NCBI RefSeq assembly: GCF_007827955.1
Contig: NZ_VITR01000008.1
Coordinates: 1 to 64,000 of the forward strand
Length of the DNA stretch: 64,000 nt
Origin: Nitrospirillum pindoramense
GTDB taxonomy: Bacteria; Pseudomonadota; Alphaproteobacteria; Azospirillales; Azospirillaceae
Direction: 5' to 3'
Position 1 is the stretch's first letter. Every line of letters starts with the position of its first letter. Position numbers and translations under genes: made by a program. Shown here piece by piece: positions 47,548-56,113 of the stretch. Under the pieces are notes generated by a model. The model did not search any database and was not told the origin of the DNA. It was given only the letters and a program-made list of their open reading frames with translations.

Positions 47548-48900
47548 TCAGCTTGACCGCAGGGCGGAGGAGACGGATGCCGGCATCCGTCCGCCTGGCA
47601 GGGGCGGCATGCGGCAGAGCAACCCCAGCGTCAGAAGTGGGGGCATGCTCAAGGCGATGGTCGCCAGCCATTTGATGCGTTCCGCCTGATCGGGGCCGGT
47701 GACGCCCGCGGCGCGCGGGTCGAAGCCGGTTCCGGCCAGGGCGTGCAACACGACGAAGGTGGTAAGGGCGGCGGCGACATCGAACAGGAAGTGGAACGAG
47801 GCGTAATAGCTGGCCGCGGGAACGTCGGCGTGCCTGGCGGTGTGGTCTTCCAACAGCCCGCCCAGCAGGGTGCGGATCAGGATGAACTCCGTGCCATTGA
47901 CCATGCCGCGCAGGATCGCGAGTCCCAGGAATGGGGCCAATTGGCCGTGGGGCAGGAAAGCCAACGCCAAGGATGACACCCCCTGCAATGCCGCCACCAG
48001 GCGCAGGGTCGGTACGGTGCCCCAGCGGCGGCGGACACCCAGCCAGATGGGAATGGAGGCCAGGCCACAGGTGAACTGCAGCAACAGCAGGCTCATGCCC
48101 CAGGCTTCCAGTCCCAGGCCCGCGCGCACCAGGAACAGGTACAGCGCGGATTCGACGGCGGTGTATATGCCCATGGCGGCAAACAGCGCCGCCACGGGCG
48201 CGAACGCCGGCTTTCGCAGTGGCAGGACATAGACGCGCCAGACCTGGCGGGCCGCCAGCGGACTGGGCGCCGCCGGCCGTTCCGGCACCAGACGGGCCAG
48301 CAAGGCGAGGCTGGCCGGCAGGGACACCAGGATAAGGCCGCCGACCAAGGCCATCTGTCCCGCGACGCCCCTGTCCGGCCACCAGCGTTCCGTTACCGCC
48401 GGCCCCAGCAGGAACAGGATCATGGCGCCGTAGCCCACGAACTGCCGCATGCCGAAGATGCGGGCGCGGTCTTCCGTCCGGTTGCTGATTTCCAGGGCCC
48501 AGGCGCCGTGGGGCACGTTGATCATGGTCCAACCCGTGCCCAGGGCCAGCAGCGCCGCCGTGAGGACCCCGGCCGGCAAGTCCGGCGGCGCGAAATAGAG
48601 GAGGGTGGTGGCTGCCAGGACAATGGGGGCCGCCGCCGCCATCCAGACGATGCGGCGGCCGAAGCGGCTGGCGGTCGCGTCGGACAGGGCGCCGACCAGG
48701 GGGGCGATCCCCGTTTCCCACAGGCGGACCGCGGACAACACCGTCGCGGCCGCACCCAGGGAAAAGCCGAAATGCTGGGTGAGATAGGTCGGGAAAACCA
48801 GGGTGATCGACCCGTAGAAGGCGACAAACGGAATGCCAGGGCCCGCCAAGATCATGAGCCTCGGCCAATCAAAGACGGAGGATACCCTGGGTGACCGCAC
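47548..48900 (-). CDS. MFS / GPH-type sugar transporter
   Basis: A 450-residue permease with about 12 membrane helices. ALSDATASRFGRRIVWM is the loop 2-3 motif (DxxxxRxGRR), and NVPHGAWALEISNRTEDRAR resembles the cation-glycoside (GPH) symporter family, which imports disaccharides, glycosides or uronides. The start is uncertain: GTG at 48900 gives the full N-terminus, while the ATG at 48855 would shorten it by 15 residues. It ends 10 bases from the convergent CE2 esterase gene, supporting a sugar-uptake role alongside it. Confidence 0.82.
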   Translation of the reverse strand: MRSPRVSSVFDWPRLMILAGPGIPFVAFYGSITLVFPTYLTQHFGFSLGAAATVLSAVRLWETGIAPLVGALSDATASRFGRRIVWMAAAAPIVLAATTLLYFAPPDLPAGVLTAALLALGTGWTMINVPHGAWALEISNRTEDRARIFGMRQFVGYGAMILFLLGPAVTERWWPDRGVAGQMALVGGLILVSLPASLALLARLVPERPAAPSPLAARQVWRVYVLPLRKPAFAPVAALFAAMGIYTAVESALYLFLVRAGLGLEAWGMSLLLLQFTCGLASIPIWLGVRRRWGTVPTLRLVAALQGVSSLALAFLPHGQLAPFLGLAILRGMVNGTEFILIRTLLGGLLEDHTARHADVPAASYYASFHFLFDVAAALTTFVVLHALAGTGFDPRAAGVTGPDQAERIKWLATIALSMPPLLTLGLLCRMPPLPGGRMPASVSSALRSS

Positions 48901-48959
48901 GTTTCCGGACCGAGCTGGTGGGGGGCGGGATCATCACCCGGTCGGGGGTGCGCCCAGTG

Positions 48960-50162
48960 TTAAATTTTTGTGCCCAACCAGCCCTCCAACGCCTGCACGA
49001 CGGCGGCCGTGGCCGCGGTCTGGTCGGGATGCCGGCCTTCCAGCATGCGCTGTCCCAGCCGTGTGACCGCCAGGGCTTGGGTCGTCAGCGGATCGTGATG
49101 ATGCGGCGTGCCGGACCGGACGGTCAAATAGCGGTTGATGTTTTCACCCCGCCGGCGCCGCATCGCGGCGGCGCAGGCGACCAGTTCCGGCCGCCGCGCC
49201 GCTGCCAGCGCGATGGCGTAGGTGCCACGGGCGATGGGCGCGTTGCCGCCCTCCGGGGCGCCGGCCGGCGGTGTCTCCACCTCCTGCCACATCTGCCGGA
49301 TGATGCCCTCCAGGCCGGCTTTCAGCAGGTCCTCCTGACGCCGGAAGCGATAGGCCAGCGTGGATGCCGGCACGTTGGCCGCCTTGGCCACGGCGCGATG
49401 GGTCACCGCCTCCGCCCCCTCGCGCACGATCAGGGCGGCGGCGTGCGCCATGGCTTGGGTTTCCAAGGGTGTGCGCACGACATCACCCCGGTCCACCGCG
49501 ACGGTGTCGGGCACCGTGGCGGATTCATTGTAAAACACCTGGAACAGCCGCTCATCCGCCGCCCTGTTTTCCGCCGGGGCCTGGGGGGTGCAGAGGCGCC
49601 GCAAGCCCAGCTTGCGCAGCCAGGCATAGGGGGCGTGCCCCCTCAGGCTCAGGCTGAAGGCTGTTTCGTCAATGCTGTAGGCGTGCAGCAAGAGGGCTAG
49701 GTCGACCTGTGGACCGGCGACGTTCGCTGCCCGGGCGCACAGCCGCCGCCAGAACGCCAGCCGGGTCGCCAGCCAGGGCGCCAGCGCCGCCCGCACCGTC
49801 TCATCCCAAGCGCTGGCCTGGACCAGTTCGCAGAAAAACAGGCTGCGCGCCGGATGCCGGACCGTCAACGCCTCCAGCACCGCCTCGGCGATATCCGCCA
49901 GGGCAAGGCCGGACAAGCCCGACATGGCGTCCACCCGATGGTCCCACTCACGCCAGAAGTCCCGGTCCTGGTCATGGGCGGCGGCGATCACTTGCGCGAT
50001 CAGATGCTCCTTCTTTCCGAAGCGATAGGACAGGGCCGACAGGCTGGTGTCCGCCGCGGCCGCCAGGCGCCGCAGGCTAAACGCCCCCAAGCCCTCCTGG
50101 GCCACCAGCCTGAGGCTGGCGGGCAGGAGGTCCGTACAGATGTTCTGTTGATTATCGATCAT
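48960..50162 (-). CDS. Tandem TetR-type regulator (two TetR DNA-binding domains in one chain)
   Basis: A 400-residue protein started at the ATG at 50162 (no clear Shine-Dalgarno; longer in-frame starts up to 50348 exist). Two complete TetR N-terminal domains are visible: the first at about residues 8-60 (VAQEGLGAFSLRRLAAAADT, LSALSYRFGKKEHLIAQVI) and the second at about 220-270 (VREGAEAVTHRAVAKAANVP, STLAYRFRRQEDLLKAGLE). Each is followed by its own helical ligand/dimer domain. Ordinary TetR proteins are about 200 residues with one HTH, so this is a gene fusion or duplication product. Divergence from the second TonB receptor suggests that receptor as its target (inference). Confidence 0.85.
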   Translation of the reverse strand: MIDNQQNICTDLLPASLRLVAQEGLGAFSLRRLAAAADTSLSALSYRFGKKEHLIAQVIAAAHDQDRDFWREWDHRVDAMSGLSGLALADIAEAVLEALTVRHPARSLFFCELVQASAWDETVRAALAPWLATRLAFWRRLCARAANVAGPQVDLALLLHAYSIDETAFSLSLRGHAPYAWLRKLGLRRLCTPQAPAENRAADERLFQVFYNESATVPDTVAVDRGDVVRTPLETQAMAHAAALIVREGAEAVTHRAVAKAANVPASTLAYRFRRQEDLLKAGLEGIIRQMWQEVETPPAGAPEGGNAPIARGTYAIALAAARRPELVACAAAMRRRRGENINRYLTVRSGTPHHHDPLTTQALAVTRLGQRMLEGRHPDQTAATAAVVQALEGWLGTKI

Positions 50163-50249
50163 GGGGTGGGGTGGCGAGCGGCGGGCGGGGCTTCGGTTGG
50201 ACGTATGGTGCCATCGGATGGCGCAGATTTCCAAGCGCATATTGAAAAT

Positions 50250-50261
50250 AATAGCACTATT
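50250..50261. promoter_or_regulatory. Small palindrome between TetR-tandem gene and TonB receptor
   Basis: AATAG-CA-CTATT at 50250-50261 has exact 5-bp arms in an AT-rich patch of the divergent intergenic region (50163-50483). It is a possible operator for the tandem TetR protein. The remaining ~300 bases show nothing else recognisable. Confidence 0.3.
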
Positions 50262-50483
50262 GCCCCTCATCGCGGGGTGGTGGATGTCCTGCGTCGATGC
50301 CACTCTCTCGTGTCGGCTGGCTCGCACAGCCGCCATAAATCCGTACAAGCGTCATAATCTCTTCATTCGGCGTCCGTCTGGTCCTGGGTTAAAAGCCCCG
50401 GGACTTCGGACGGCCGTCCCGCTGGTGACCGCATGTCCACCCCCTTCTGCCAATCCCCCTTTGCCAATCCAGGGAAGACATCG

Positions 50484-52733
50484 ATGTGGAAAAATCGGAT
50501 CACCGTGCTCATGGGCGCGACCATGCTGGCCACGGGCGGTGCCAGCGCCGCTGCACTTGAGTCCGACGCCCCGCAGTCCCTGGAGGAGGTGGTGGTGACA
50601 GCGCAACGCCGGGCTGAGAGCGTGCAGGACGTTCCCATTTCCATCACCTCCCTCAGCGGCAAGGCGATCGAGGAGTCGGGCTACCAGTCGGTGACCGACC
50701 TGCAATACATGGTGCCCGGTCTGCAATACGACCCCACCCAGGGCGCGGCCTTCCAGATCCGCGGCGTGGGCAGCGAATCCTTCGACTTTTCCAATGAGAA
50801 GTCGGTCAGCATCGTGGTTGACGACGTGGTCATGGACGGCCAGCGGGACAATGGCCTTACCGGCCTGGATGACATCAAGCGCGTGGACGTGCTGATGGGG
50901 CCCCAGGGCACCCTGTTTGGCAAGAACGCCACCTCCGGCGTCATCGCCATCACCACCAACGATCCCGAATTGGGCCGCTTCTCGGGCAAGGTGGCCGCCA
51001 GCTACGGCGAAAACAACGACAAGATCGACAGCGCCCGGGTCAACGTGCCGTTGGGCGATCAGGCGGCCTTGCGCATGTCGGCCTTTTACCAGGGCCAGGA
51101 CGGGCACGGCGAGTACACGGTGCTGCACAAGACGCTGGGGTCCTTCGAGGATTACGGCACCCGCGTCAAGCTGCTGATCCAGCCGACGGACACCATCGAG
51201 ATTCTGGCCGCCGGCGACTACGCCCACCACTGGGACACCACGGTACGGACGGCGGTGTCTGGCGCGCCGGCCAAGGTCACGGCGGCGGAAATCGCCCTGG
51301 GCGTTACCCCGGGCACGGAAAATGTGGACAGCGCCGACGGGTCCGAGGGCGGCATCCGCACCGATGAATACGGCGGATCCCTGCGGGTCAAGGCCGACAT
51401 CGGCAGCGACACCCTGACGGCCATCACCGCCCTGCGCTACACCACATACGACAACGACACGCCGGCCGACCTCGTGCCGGGGAATATCTACGCCTACATC
51501 CCCTACAACCAGGGCCGCCTGGACACGACCAAGTTCAGCCAGGAAGTGCGCTGGGCCTCCCCCACCGGCCAGTTCCTGGAATACCTGGGGGGCGCCTACT
51601 TCAACGTCCTGACCGCCGACCAGACGCAGTTGCAGCTCTATACCGCCGGCCAGCCGCTGGTGAGCGCCAGCGGGCAGCCCCTCACCACCTTCTACAGCAC
51701 CACCTCGCCCTACGGCAGTGGCAATGAGGCCCGCTTCAAGGCCCGCAACCGCACCGCCGCCGCCTTCGGCCAGATCAAGCTGAACCTGACCGACAAGGCC
51801 AGCATCGCCTTCGGCGGTCGCTTCAGCGATGACCACAACGGCCAGGGTCTGACCTTCCCCACCGCCGATGTCGCCGCCATCGTCGGGTACAAGGCCACGG
51901 TCATCGGCACCAGCAAGGTGCCCTATCAGACCTATGGGTCGGTTTCCGGGCAGAATTTCTCCTACCGCATTTCCCCGCAGTACAAGATCACCGACGACGT
52001 CATGGTCTATGGCACGTATTCCACCGGCTACAAGCCGGGCGGCGTCGCCTTCGTCGGCAGTCTTTACGACCCCTACAAGGCGGAGACGGTGGAGAGCTAT
52101 GAGGTCGGCGTGAAGTCGGAGCTGCTGGACCGTCGCGTCCGCGTCAACTTCGACCTGTTCGAGGAGAAGTTCACCGACTTCCAGGCGTCCATTCTGACCA
52201 CCGTGCCCGGCGCCGTCGTCTCGCAGGTGGTGATCGGCAACGCCGGCGGCCTGACCAGCAAGGGTGCGGAACTGAACCTGGCCTGGCGCGCCACCGATGC
52301 CCTGACGCTGAGCGGCTCAGTAACGTACACGGACGCGGCGTTCACCGACTATGTCTACAACGTCACCACCGACTACACGGGCACCAAGCTGACGAACTCC
52401 CCGCGCTGGATGACCACGCTCAGCGCCGCCTATGACCAGCCCATCGCCAATGACGTGACCTTCCACGGAACGGTCAGCTACAGCTACCGCTCCACCATGT
52501 TCACCGTGGTGGGTGAGCCGGAATACTCCCGCACCCCGGGGTATGGCCTGGTCAACCTGCGGGCCGGGATCAGTACGGACGGTGACGCCCTGCAACTGGG
52601 TGTCTATGCCAAGAACCTGTTCAACACCTACTTCTCCACCGGCTGGCAGCAATACGGCGCCCTGGGTCTGCTGCACTACACCTCGCTGGATGCCTACCGC
52701 ACGGTCGGCGTTTACGCCCAATACTCCTTCTGA
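50484..52733 (+). CDS. TonB-dependent receptor (FecA/siderophore-like barrel)
   Basis: A 749-residue outer-membrane receptor. The ATG at 50484 with AGGGAAG upstream is preferred to an upstream in-frame ATG at 50433. The signal peptide (VLMGATMLATGGASAA) leads to EEVVVTAQRRAESVQDVPIS and a plug domain (VTDLQYMVPGLQ, IRGVGS, VDVLMGPQGTLFGKN, GVIAITT), then a barrel ending GVYAQYSF. It is shorter and of a different type from the receptor at 42.9-45.9 kb. Eighteen bases after its stop, a PI-PLC-like gene starts, so the two are likely an operon, importing a product that the enzyme releases. Confidence 0.92.
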   Translation: MWKNRITVLMGATMLATGGASAAALESDAPQSLEEVVVTAQRRAESVQDVPISITSLSGKAIEESGYQSVTDLQYMVPGLQYDPTQGAAFQIRGVGSESFDFSNEKSVSIVVDDVVMDGQRDNGLTGLDDIKRVDVLMGPQGTLFGKNATSGVIAITTNDPELGRFSGKVAASYGENNDKIDSARVNVPLGDQAALRMSAFYQGQDGHGEYTVLHKTLGSFEDYGTRVKLLIQPTDTIEILAAGDYAHHWDTTVRTAVSGAPAKVTAAEIALGVTPGTENVDSADGSEGGIRTDEYGGSLRVKADIGSDTLTAITALRYTTYDNDTPADLVPGNIYAYIPYNQGRLDTTKFSQEVRWASPTGQFLEYLGGAYFNVLTADQTQLQLYTAGQPLVSASGQPLTTFYSTTSPYGSGNEARFKARNRTAAAFGQIKLNLTDKASIAFGGRFSDDHNGQGLTFPTADVAAIVGYKATVIGTSKVPYQTYGSVSGQNFSYRISPQYKITDDVMVYGTYSTGYKPGGVAFVGSLYDPYKAETVESYEVGVKSELLDRRVRVNFDLFEEKFTDFQASILTTVPGAVVSQVVIGNAGGLTSKGAELNLAWRATDALTLSGSVTYTDAAFTDYVYNVTTDYTGTKLTNSPRWMTTLSAAYDQPIANDVTFHGTVSYSYRSTMFTVVGEPEYSRTPGYGLVNLRAGISTDGDALQLGVYAKNLFNTYFSTGWQQYGALGLLHYTSLDAYRTVGVYAQYSF

Positions 52734-52752
52734 TCCGCCGCCCGGAGCTGTG

Positions 52753-53982
52753 ATGATGAAGCACACCGTGATGGCGGCCGCCCTGGCCGGCCTGGCGATG
52801 ATGGCGTTTGCCCCTGATACCCGTGCGGCATCCGCCGCTGAGGAGGTCGCAGGCGCCCCCGAGACCCTGAAGATCAACCAGCTTCAAGTTCTGGGCACCC
52901 ACAACAGCTATGCCATGCCGGTCGATCCCCGGGTCCTGGCGCTCGCCGCGCCCGGCTTCGAGCGGATGATGAGCCGTCTCCAGCAAATGCCGCCGGCCCG
53001 CCGCGCGCTGTTCGAGGAGGAGCATCCCAACGGCGTCAATATCCAGGAGGCGCTGAACTACGACCACCCCGACCTCAAGACGCAGCTCGACAGCGGGGTG
53101 CGCAGCCTGGAAATCGATGTCAACCCGGATCCCAAGGGCGGCACGTTCAGCGACCCGGTTGCCTATCGTATGCTGCGGGCCCAGGGGGTGAAGGACCTGC
53201 TGCCCTTCGACAGCACGGACCTGGACAAGCCCGGCTACAAGGTGCTGCACATCCCTGATGTCGACTTCCGCAGCCATTGCCCAACGCTGGCGCTGTGCCT
53301 GCGGCAAATCCGCGACTGGTCCGACGCCCATCCCCGGCATGTGCCGCTGTTCATCATGCTGGAGGCCAAGGTCGATGACGCCTCCCCCCTGCCGAACCCG
53401 ACGCGGACCGTGCCCTTCGACGCCAAGCTGTTCGATGATCTGGACGCGGAGATCCTGTCCGCCCTGGGGCGGGAGCGGCTGATCACGCCGGATGACGTGC
53501 GCGGTGCTTATCCCACCCTGAACCAGGCGGTGAGGGCGGGCAACTGGCCCACCTTGGCGGCGGCGCGCGGCAAGATCCTGTTCTTCATGATCACGGCCTC
53601 CGGGCCGGATGGCACGCTGGCCTATCTTGATGGCCACCCTTCGCTGAAAGGCCGCGTCGCGTTCCTGCGGGCGCAGCCGGGGGAGGACCATGCCGCGGTG
53701 CTGCTGATGGACAACGCCCTGGTGCGCGCGGATGACATCCGCCGCTATGTCCGGCAGGGGTACATCATCCGCACCCGGTCCGACATCGAGACCTATGAGG
53801 CCAAGGTGAACGACAGGGGGCGGGCCCAGGCGGCCTTCGCCGGCGGCGCCCAGATCGTGTCCACCGACTTCGAACATCCCGGCAACGCCTATGGCACCGA
53901 CTATATGGTGCGCCTGCCCGGCGGCGGCCCGGCGCGTTGCAACCCCCTGTTGGCCCCCGGCTGCCGACCGTCTGGGAACTGA
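52753..53982 (+). CDS. Exported PI-PLC-X-like phosphodiesterase (Ca2+-dependent phospholipase C1-like)
   Basis: A 409-residue protein with a signal peptide (VMAAALAGLAMMAFAPDTRA) and the phosphatidylinositol-phospholipase X-domain pattern: catalytic His H50 in VLGTHNSY, acidic residues E120/D122 in GVRSLEIDVNPD (metal site), and a second His region HIPDVDFRSH. The C-terminal STDFEHPGNAYGTDYMVRLP is typical of the Ca2+-dependent PLC1 group. It would cleave phosphoinositide or related glycerophosphodiester head groups outside the cytoplasm. GGAG lies upstream of the ATG pair at 52753/52756. It is coupled to the preceding TonB receptor by close spacing. Confidence 0.88.
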   Translation: MMKHTVMAAALAGLAMMAFAPDTRAASAAEEVAGAPETLKINQLQVLGTHNSYAMPVDPRVLALAAPGFERMMSRLQQMPPARRALFEEEHPNGVNIQEALNYDHPDLKTQLDSGVRSLEIDVNPDPKGGTFSDPVAYRMLRAQGVKDLLPFDSTDLDKPGYKVLHIPDVDFRSHCPTLALCLRQIRDWSDAHPRHVPLFIMLEAKVDDASPLPNPTRTVPFDAKLFDDLDAEILSALGRERLITPDDVRGAYPTLNQAVRAGNWPTLAAARGKILFFMITASGPDGTLAYLDGHPSLKGRVAFLRAQPGEDHAAVLLMDNALVRADDIRRYVRQGYIIRTRSDIETYEAKVNDRGRAQAAFAGGAQIVSTDFEHPGNAYGTDYMVRLPGGGPARCNPLLAPGCRPSGN

Positions 53983-53990
53983 GCGTCGCT

Positions 53991-55004
53991 TCAGTCCCGT
54001 CTCATTCCGATAATCGTCTGCTCCCCCGCCGTTGGATCGACGCCCAGGGGGTCTATGCCCAGTGGCGGGGGTGCCATGAAGGTGACGGGGCTTTTCGGGC
54101 GCGCGTCCACCGTGAGGCTGAAGACGTCGGGGCGGGCGTAGTGGCCGGCCACGTCCAGGTCGTACTTACCACGGGCGATCAGGCGGCGATCCAGGTCCGC
54201 CAGGTGGGTCATTTCGCCATCGAAACAGGGTGGGACCAGCACGTTGCCCAGCGGGTCGATGATGCAGGATCCGCCGCGGATCAGCACGGTGGACGGGTCG
54301 TCGCCCTGCACGGCGGCATAGTCGGCGGGGCAATCGGCGCGGGTCAGGTACTGGCAGGATGACAGCACGAAGCAGCGCCCCTCCAGCGCGATGGTGCGCA
54401 TGGTGGGCAGCCAGGTCTCGCGGTCATCGACGGTGGGCGCGCAATAAAATTCGATGCCCTTGGCGTACATGGCCATGCGCAACAGGGGCATGTAGTTTTC
54501 CCAGCAGATGACGCTGCCGAAGCGGCCGATGGCGCTGTCCACCACGGTGATGGTGGATCCGTCGCCAAATCCCCACACCAGGCGTTCCAGCGCCGTGGGC
54601 ATCAGCTTGCGGTGCTTGCCCAGCAGGCGGCCGTCGGGGCCGACCATCAGGGCGGTGCAATAGAGGGTGCCGCCCTCGCGCTCGATGACGCCCACCACCA
54701 GGTGCAGGCGGTCGCGGCGCGCCACCTCGCTGATTTCCTGGAACTCCGGTCCCGGGATGGTGATGGCGGATTCGTAATAGCGGCGGAAATCCTCCCGCCC
54801 CTCGGGGCTGCGCATGCCCAGATGGGCGCCGAAGTTCAGGCCCTTGGGATAGCCGCCGACAAAGGCCTCGGGAAAGACCACGATTTCCGCCCCCTGGACC
54901 GCGGCGTGTTCCGCCAGCTCCACCAGCTTGGCGATGGTGGCGGGCGTGTCGAACATCACGGGGGCGGCCTGCACCACGGCGGCGCGCACGATGGGATTGA
55001 CCAT
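53991..55004 (-). CDS. Nitrilase (aliphatic/aryl nitrilase type)
   Basis: A 337-residue CN-hydrolase with the full triad: E46 in VVFPEAFVGGYP, K133 in KHRKLMPT and C167 in VICWENYMP. The CWENYMPL context and length match true nitrilases that convert R-CN to carboxylate and ammonia, rather than amidases or carbamoylases. There is no signal peptide. It stands alone, convergent with the PLC-like gene, so no pathway can be read from context. Confidence 0.92.
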   Translation of the reverse strand: MVNPIVRAAVVQAAPVMFDTPATIAKLVELAEHAAVQGAEIVVFPEAFVGGYPKGLNFGAHLGMRSPEGREDFRRYYESAITIPGPEFQEISEVARRDRLHLVVGVIEREGGTLYCTALMVGPDGRLLGKHRKLMPTALERLVWGFGDGSTITVVDSAIGRFGSVICWENYMPLLRMAMYAKGIEFYCAPTVDDRETWLPTMRTIALEGRCFVLSSCQYLTRADCPADYAAVQGDDPSTVLIRGGSCIIDPLGNVLVPPCFDGEMTHLADLDRRLIARGKYDLDVAGHYARPDVFSLTVDARPKSPVTFMAPPPLGIDPLGVDPTAGEQTIIGMRRD

Positions 55005-55056
55005 GGGACGGGGGCCTTTCCGGTGGGGCGGGGGGGAGGGGAGCGTAACAGAGGTT

Positions 55057-55080
55057 GGGGCGGCCGCGAACGGCCGCCCC
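55057..55080. terminator. Terminator hairpin after the cyo operon
   Basis: GGGGCGGCCG (55057-55066) and CGGCCGCCCC (55071-55080) form a perfect 10-bp stem with a CGAA tetraloop, 25 bases past the cyoD stop. The T-tract is weak. It also separates cyo from nitrilase gene transcription. Confidence 0.75.
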
Positions 55081-55104
55081 GTCAGCGGTCAGTCCTGGGA
55101 GCCA

Positions 55105-55473
55105 TCAGTCTTTGGACAGGGCCCGTTCCACGGACATCTGGGTCGGCATCATGTTCACGTTGGCGTTGTGCATCACCCACAGCGATCCGATGACGATGGT
55201 GGCGATCAGCAGCACGGTCAACGCACCGATGACGGTGTAGTTGCGCTGCTCCGGCGCCAGGCCCAGATGCAGGAAGACGATCAGCTGCACCAGTAACTGC
55301 ACCACCGCCAGGCCGCTGATGGCGCCCAGGATCTTCTCCGGCGGCAGCACGCCGCCCATGACGGCGCCGAAGGACAGGCCCGTCAGGATGAGGCAGAGGA
55401 TGAAGCCGGTGATATAGGAGGTCAGCGTGCCGTGGGCCGCGCTGGCGGTTTTGGTATGCGTGGTCGCGGACAT
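55105..55473 (-). CDS. cyoD: Cytochrome bo3 ubiquinol oxidase subunit IV
   Basis: A 122-residue three-helix membrane protein with the cyoD pattern: YITGFILCLILTGLSFGAVM, VQLLVQLIVFLHLGL and NYTVIGALTVLLIATIVIGS. It assists oxidase assembly. Its ATG shares one base with the cyoC stop (TGATG), indicating translational coupling, and it is the last gene of cyoABCD. Confidence 0.93.
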   Translation of the reverse strand: MSATTHTKTASAAHGTLTSYITGFILCLILTGLSFGAVMGGVLPPEKILGAISGLAVVQLLVQLIVFLHLGLAPEQRNYTVIGALTVLLIATIVIGSLWVMHNANVNMMPTQMSVERALSKD

Positions 55474-56111
55474 CAGAGGGCCCCCCGCAGATAGACGAAG
55501 GTGAAGACGCAGATCCAGATCAGGTCCAGGAAATGCCAGAACAGGCTGAGGCAGGACAGGCGGCGGCGCACGATGCCGTCCAGCCCGAACTTGGCCGTCT
55601 GGTGCATCATGACCGCCAGCCAGAGCAGGCCGGCGGTGACATGCAGGCCGTGCGTGCCGACCAGGGTGAAGTAGGCGGACAGGAAGGCGCTGCGCCCCGG
55701 GCCGGCGCCCTCGCCAATCAAGTTGGCGAACTCATGCACCTCCATGCCGATGAAGCCGGCGCCCACCAGGAAGGTCACGCCCAGCCAGGCGATGACCTGG
55801 GCCTGGCGGCCCGCGTGCATGTTCAGCATGGCGAGGCCGAAGGTGAAGCTGCTGACCAGCAGCAGCACCGTTTCACCCGCCACATAGGGCAGGTCGAACA
55901 GCTGCTTGCCCGTGGGCGCGTCGGCCACGTTGCCGGCCAGCACGGCGAAGGTGGCGAACAGGCAGGAGAAGATGAGGCAATCGCTCATCAGGTACAGCCA
56001 GAAGCCCAGGACGGTCCTGCTGCCGTCGTCATGCCCATGGTCATGGGCGTGATGGGCGCCGCCGTGGGCGCCAGCGTGGGCGGAAGTGTTGGTTGCCAAG
56101 GCGGTGCTCAT
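55473..56111 (-). CDS. cyoC: Cytochrome bo3 ubiquinol oxidase subunit III
   Basis: A 212-residue, five-helix subunit [48 protein letters not shown] and [20 protein letters not shown] are diagnostic. The N-terminus before the first helix is unusually His-rich ([20 protein letters not shown]), which could bind metal. It starts two bases after the cyoB stop. Confidence 0.94.
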   Translation of the reverse strand: MSTALATNTSAHAGAHGGAHHAHDHGHDDGSRTVLGFWLYLMSDCLIFSCLFATFAVLAGNVADAPTGKQLFDLPYVAGETVLLLVSSFTFGLAMLNMHAGRQAQVIAWLGVTFLVGAGFIGMEVHEFANLIGEGAGPGRSAFLSAYFTLVGTHGLHVTAGLLWLAVMMHQTAKFGLDGIVRRRLSCLSLFWHFLDLIWICVFTFVYLRGAL

Positions 56112-56113
56112 GA

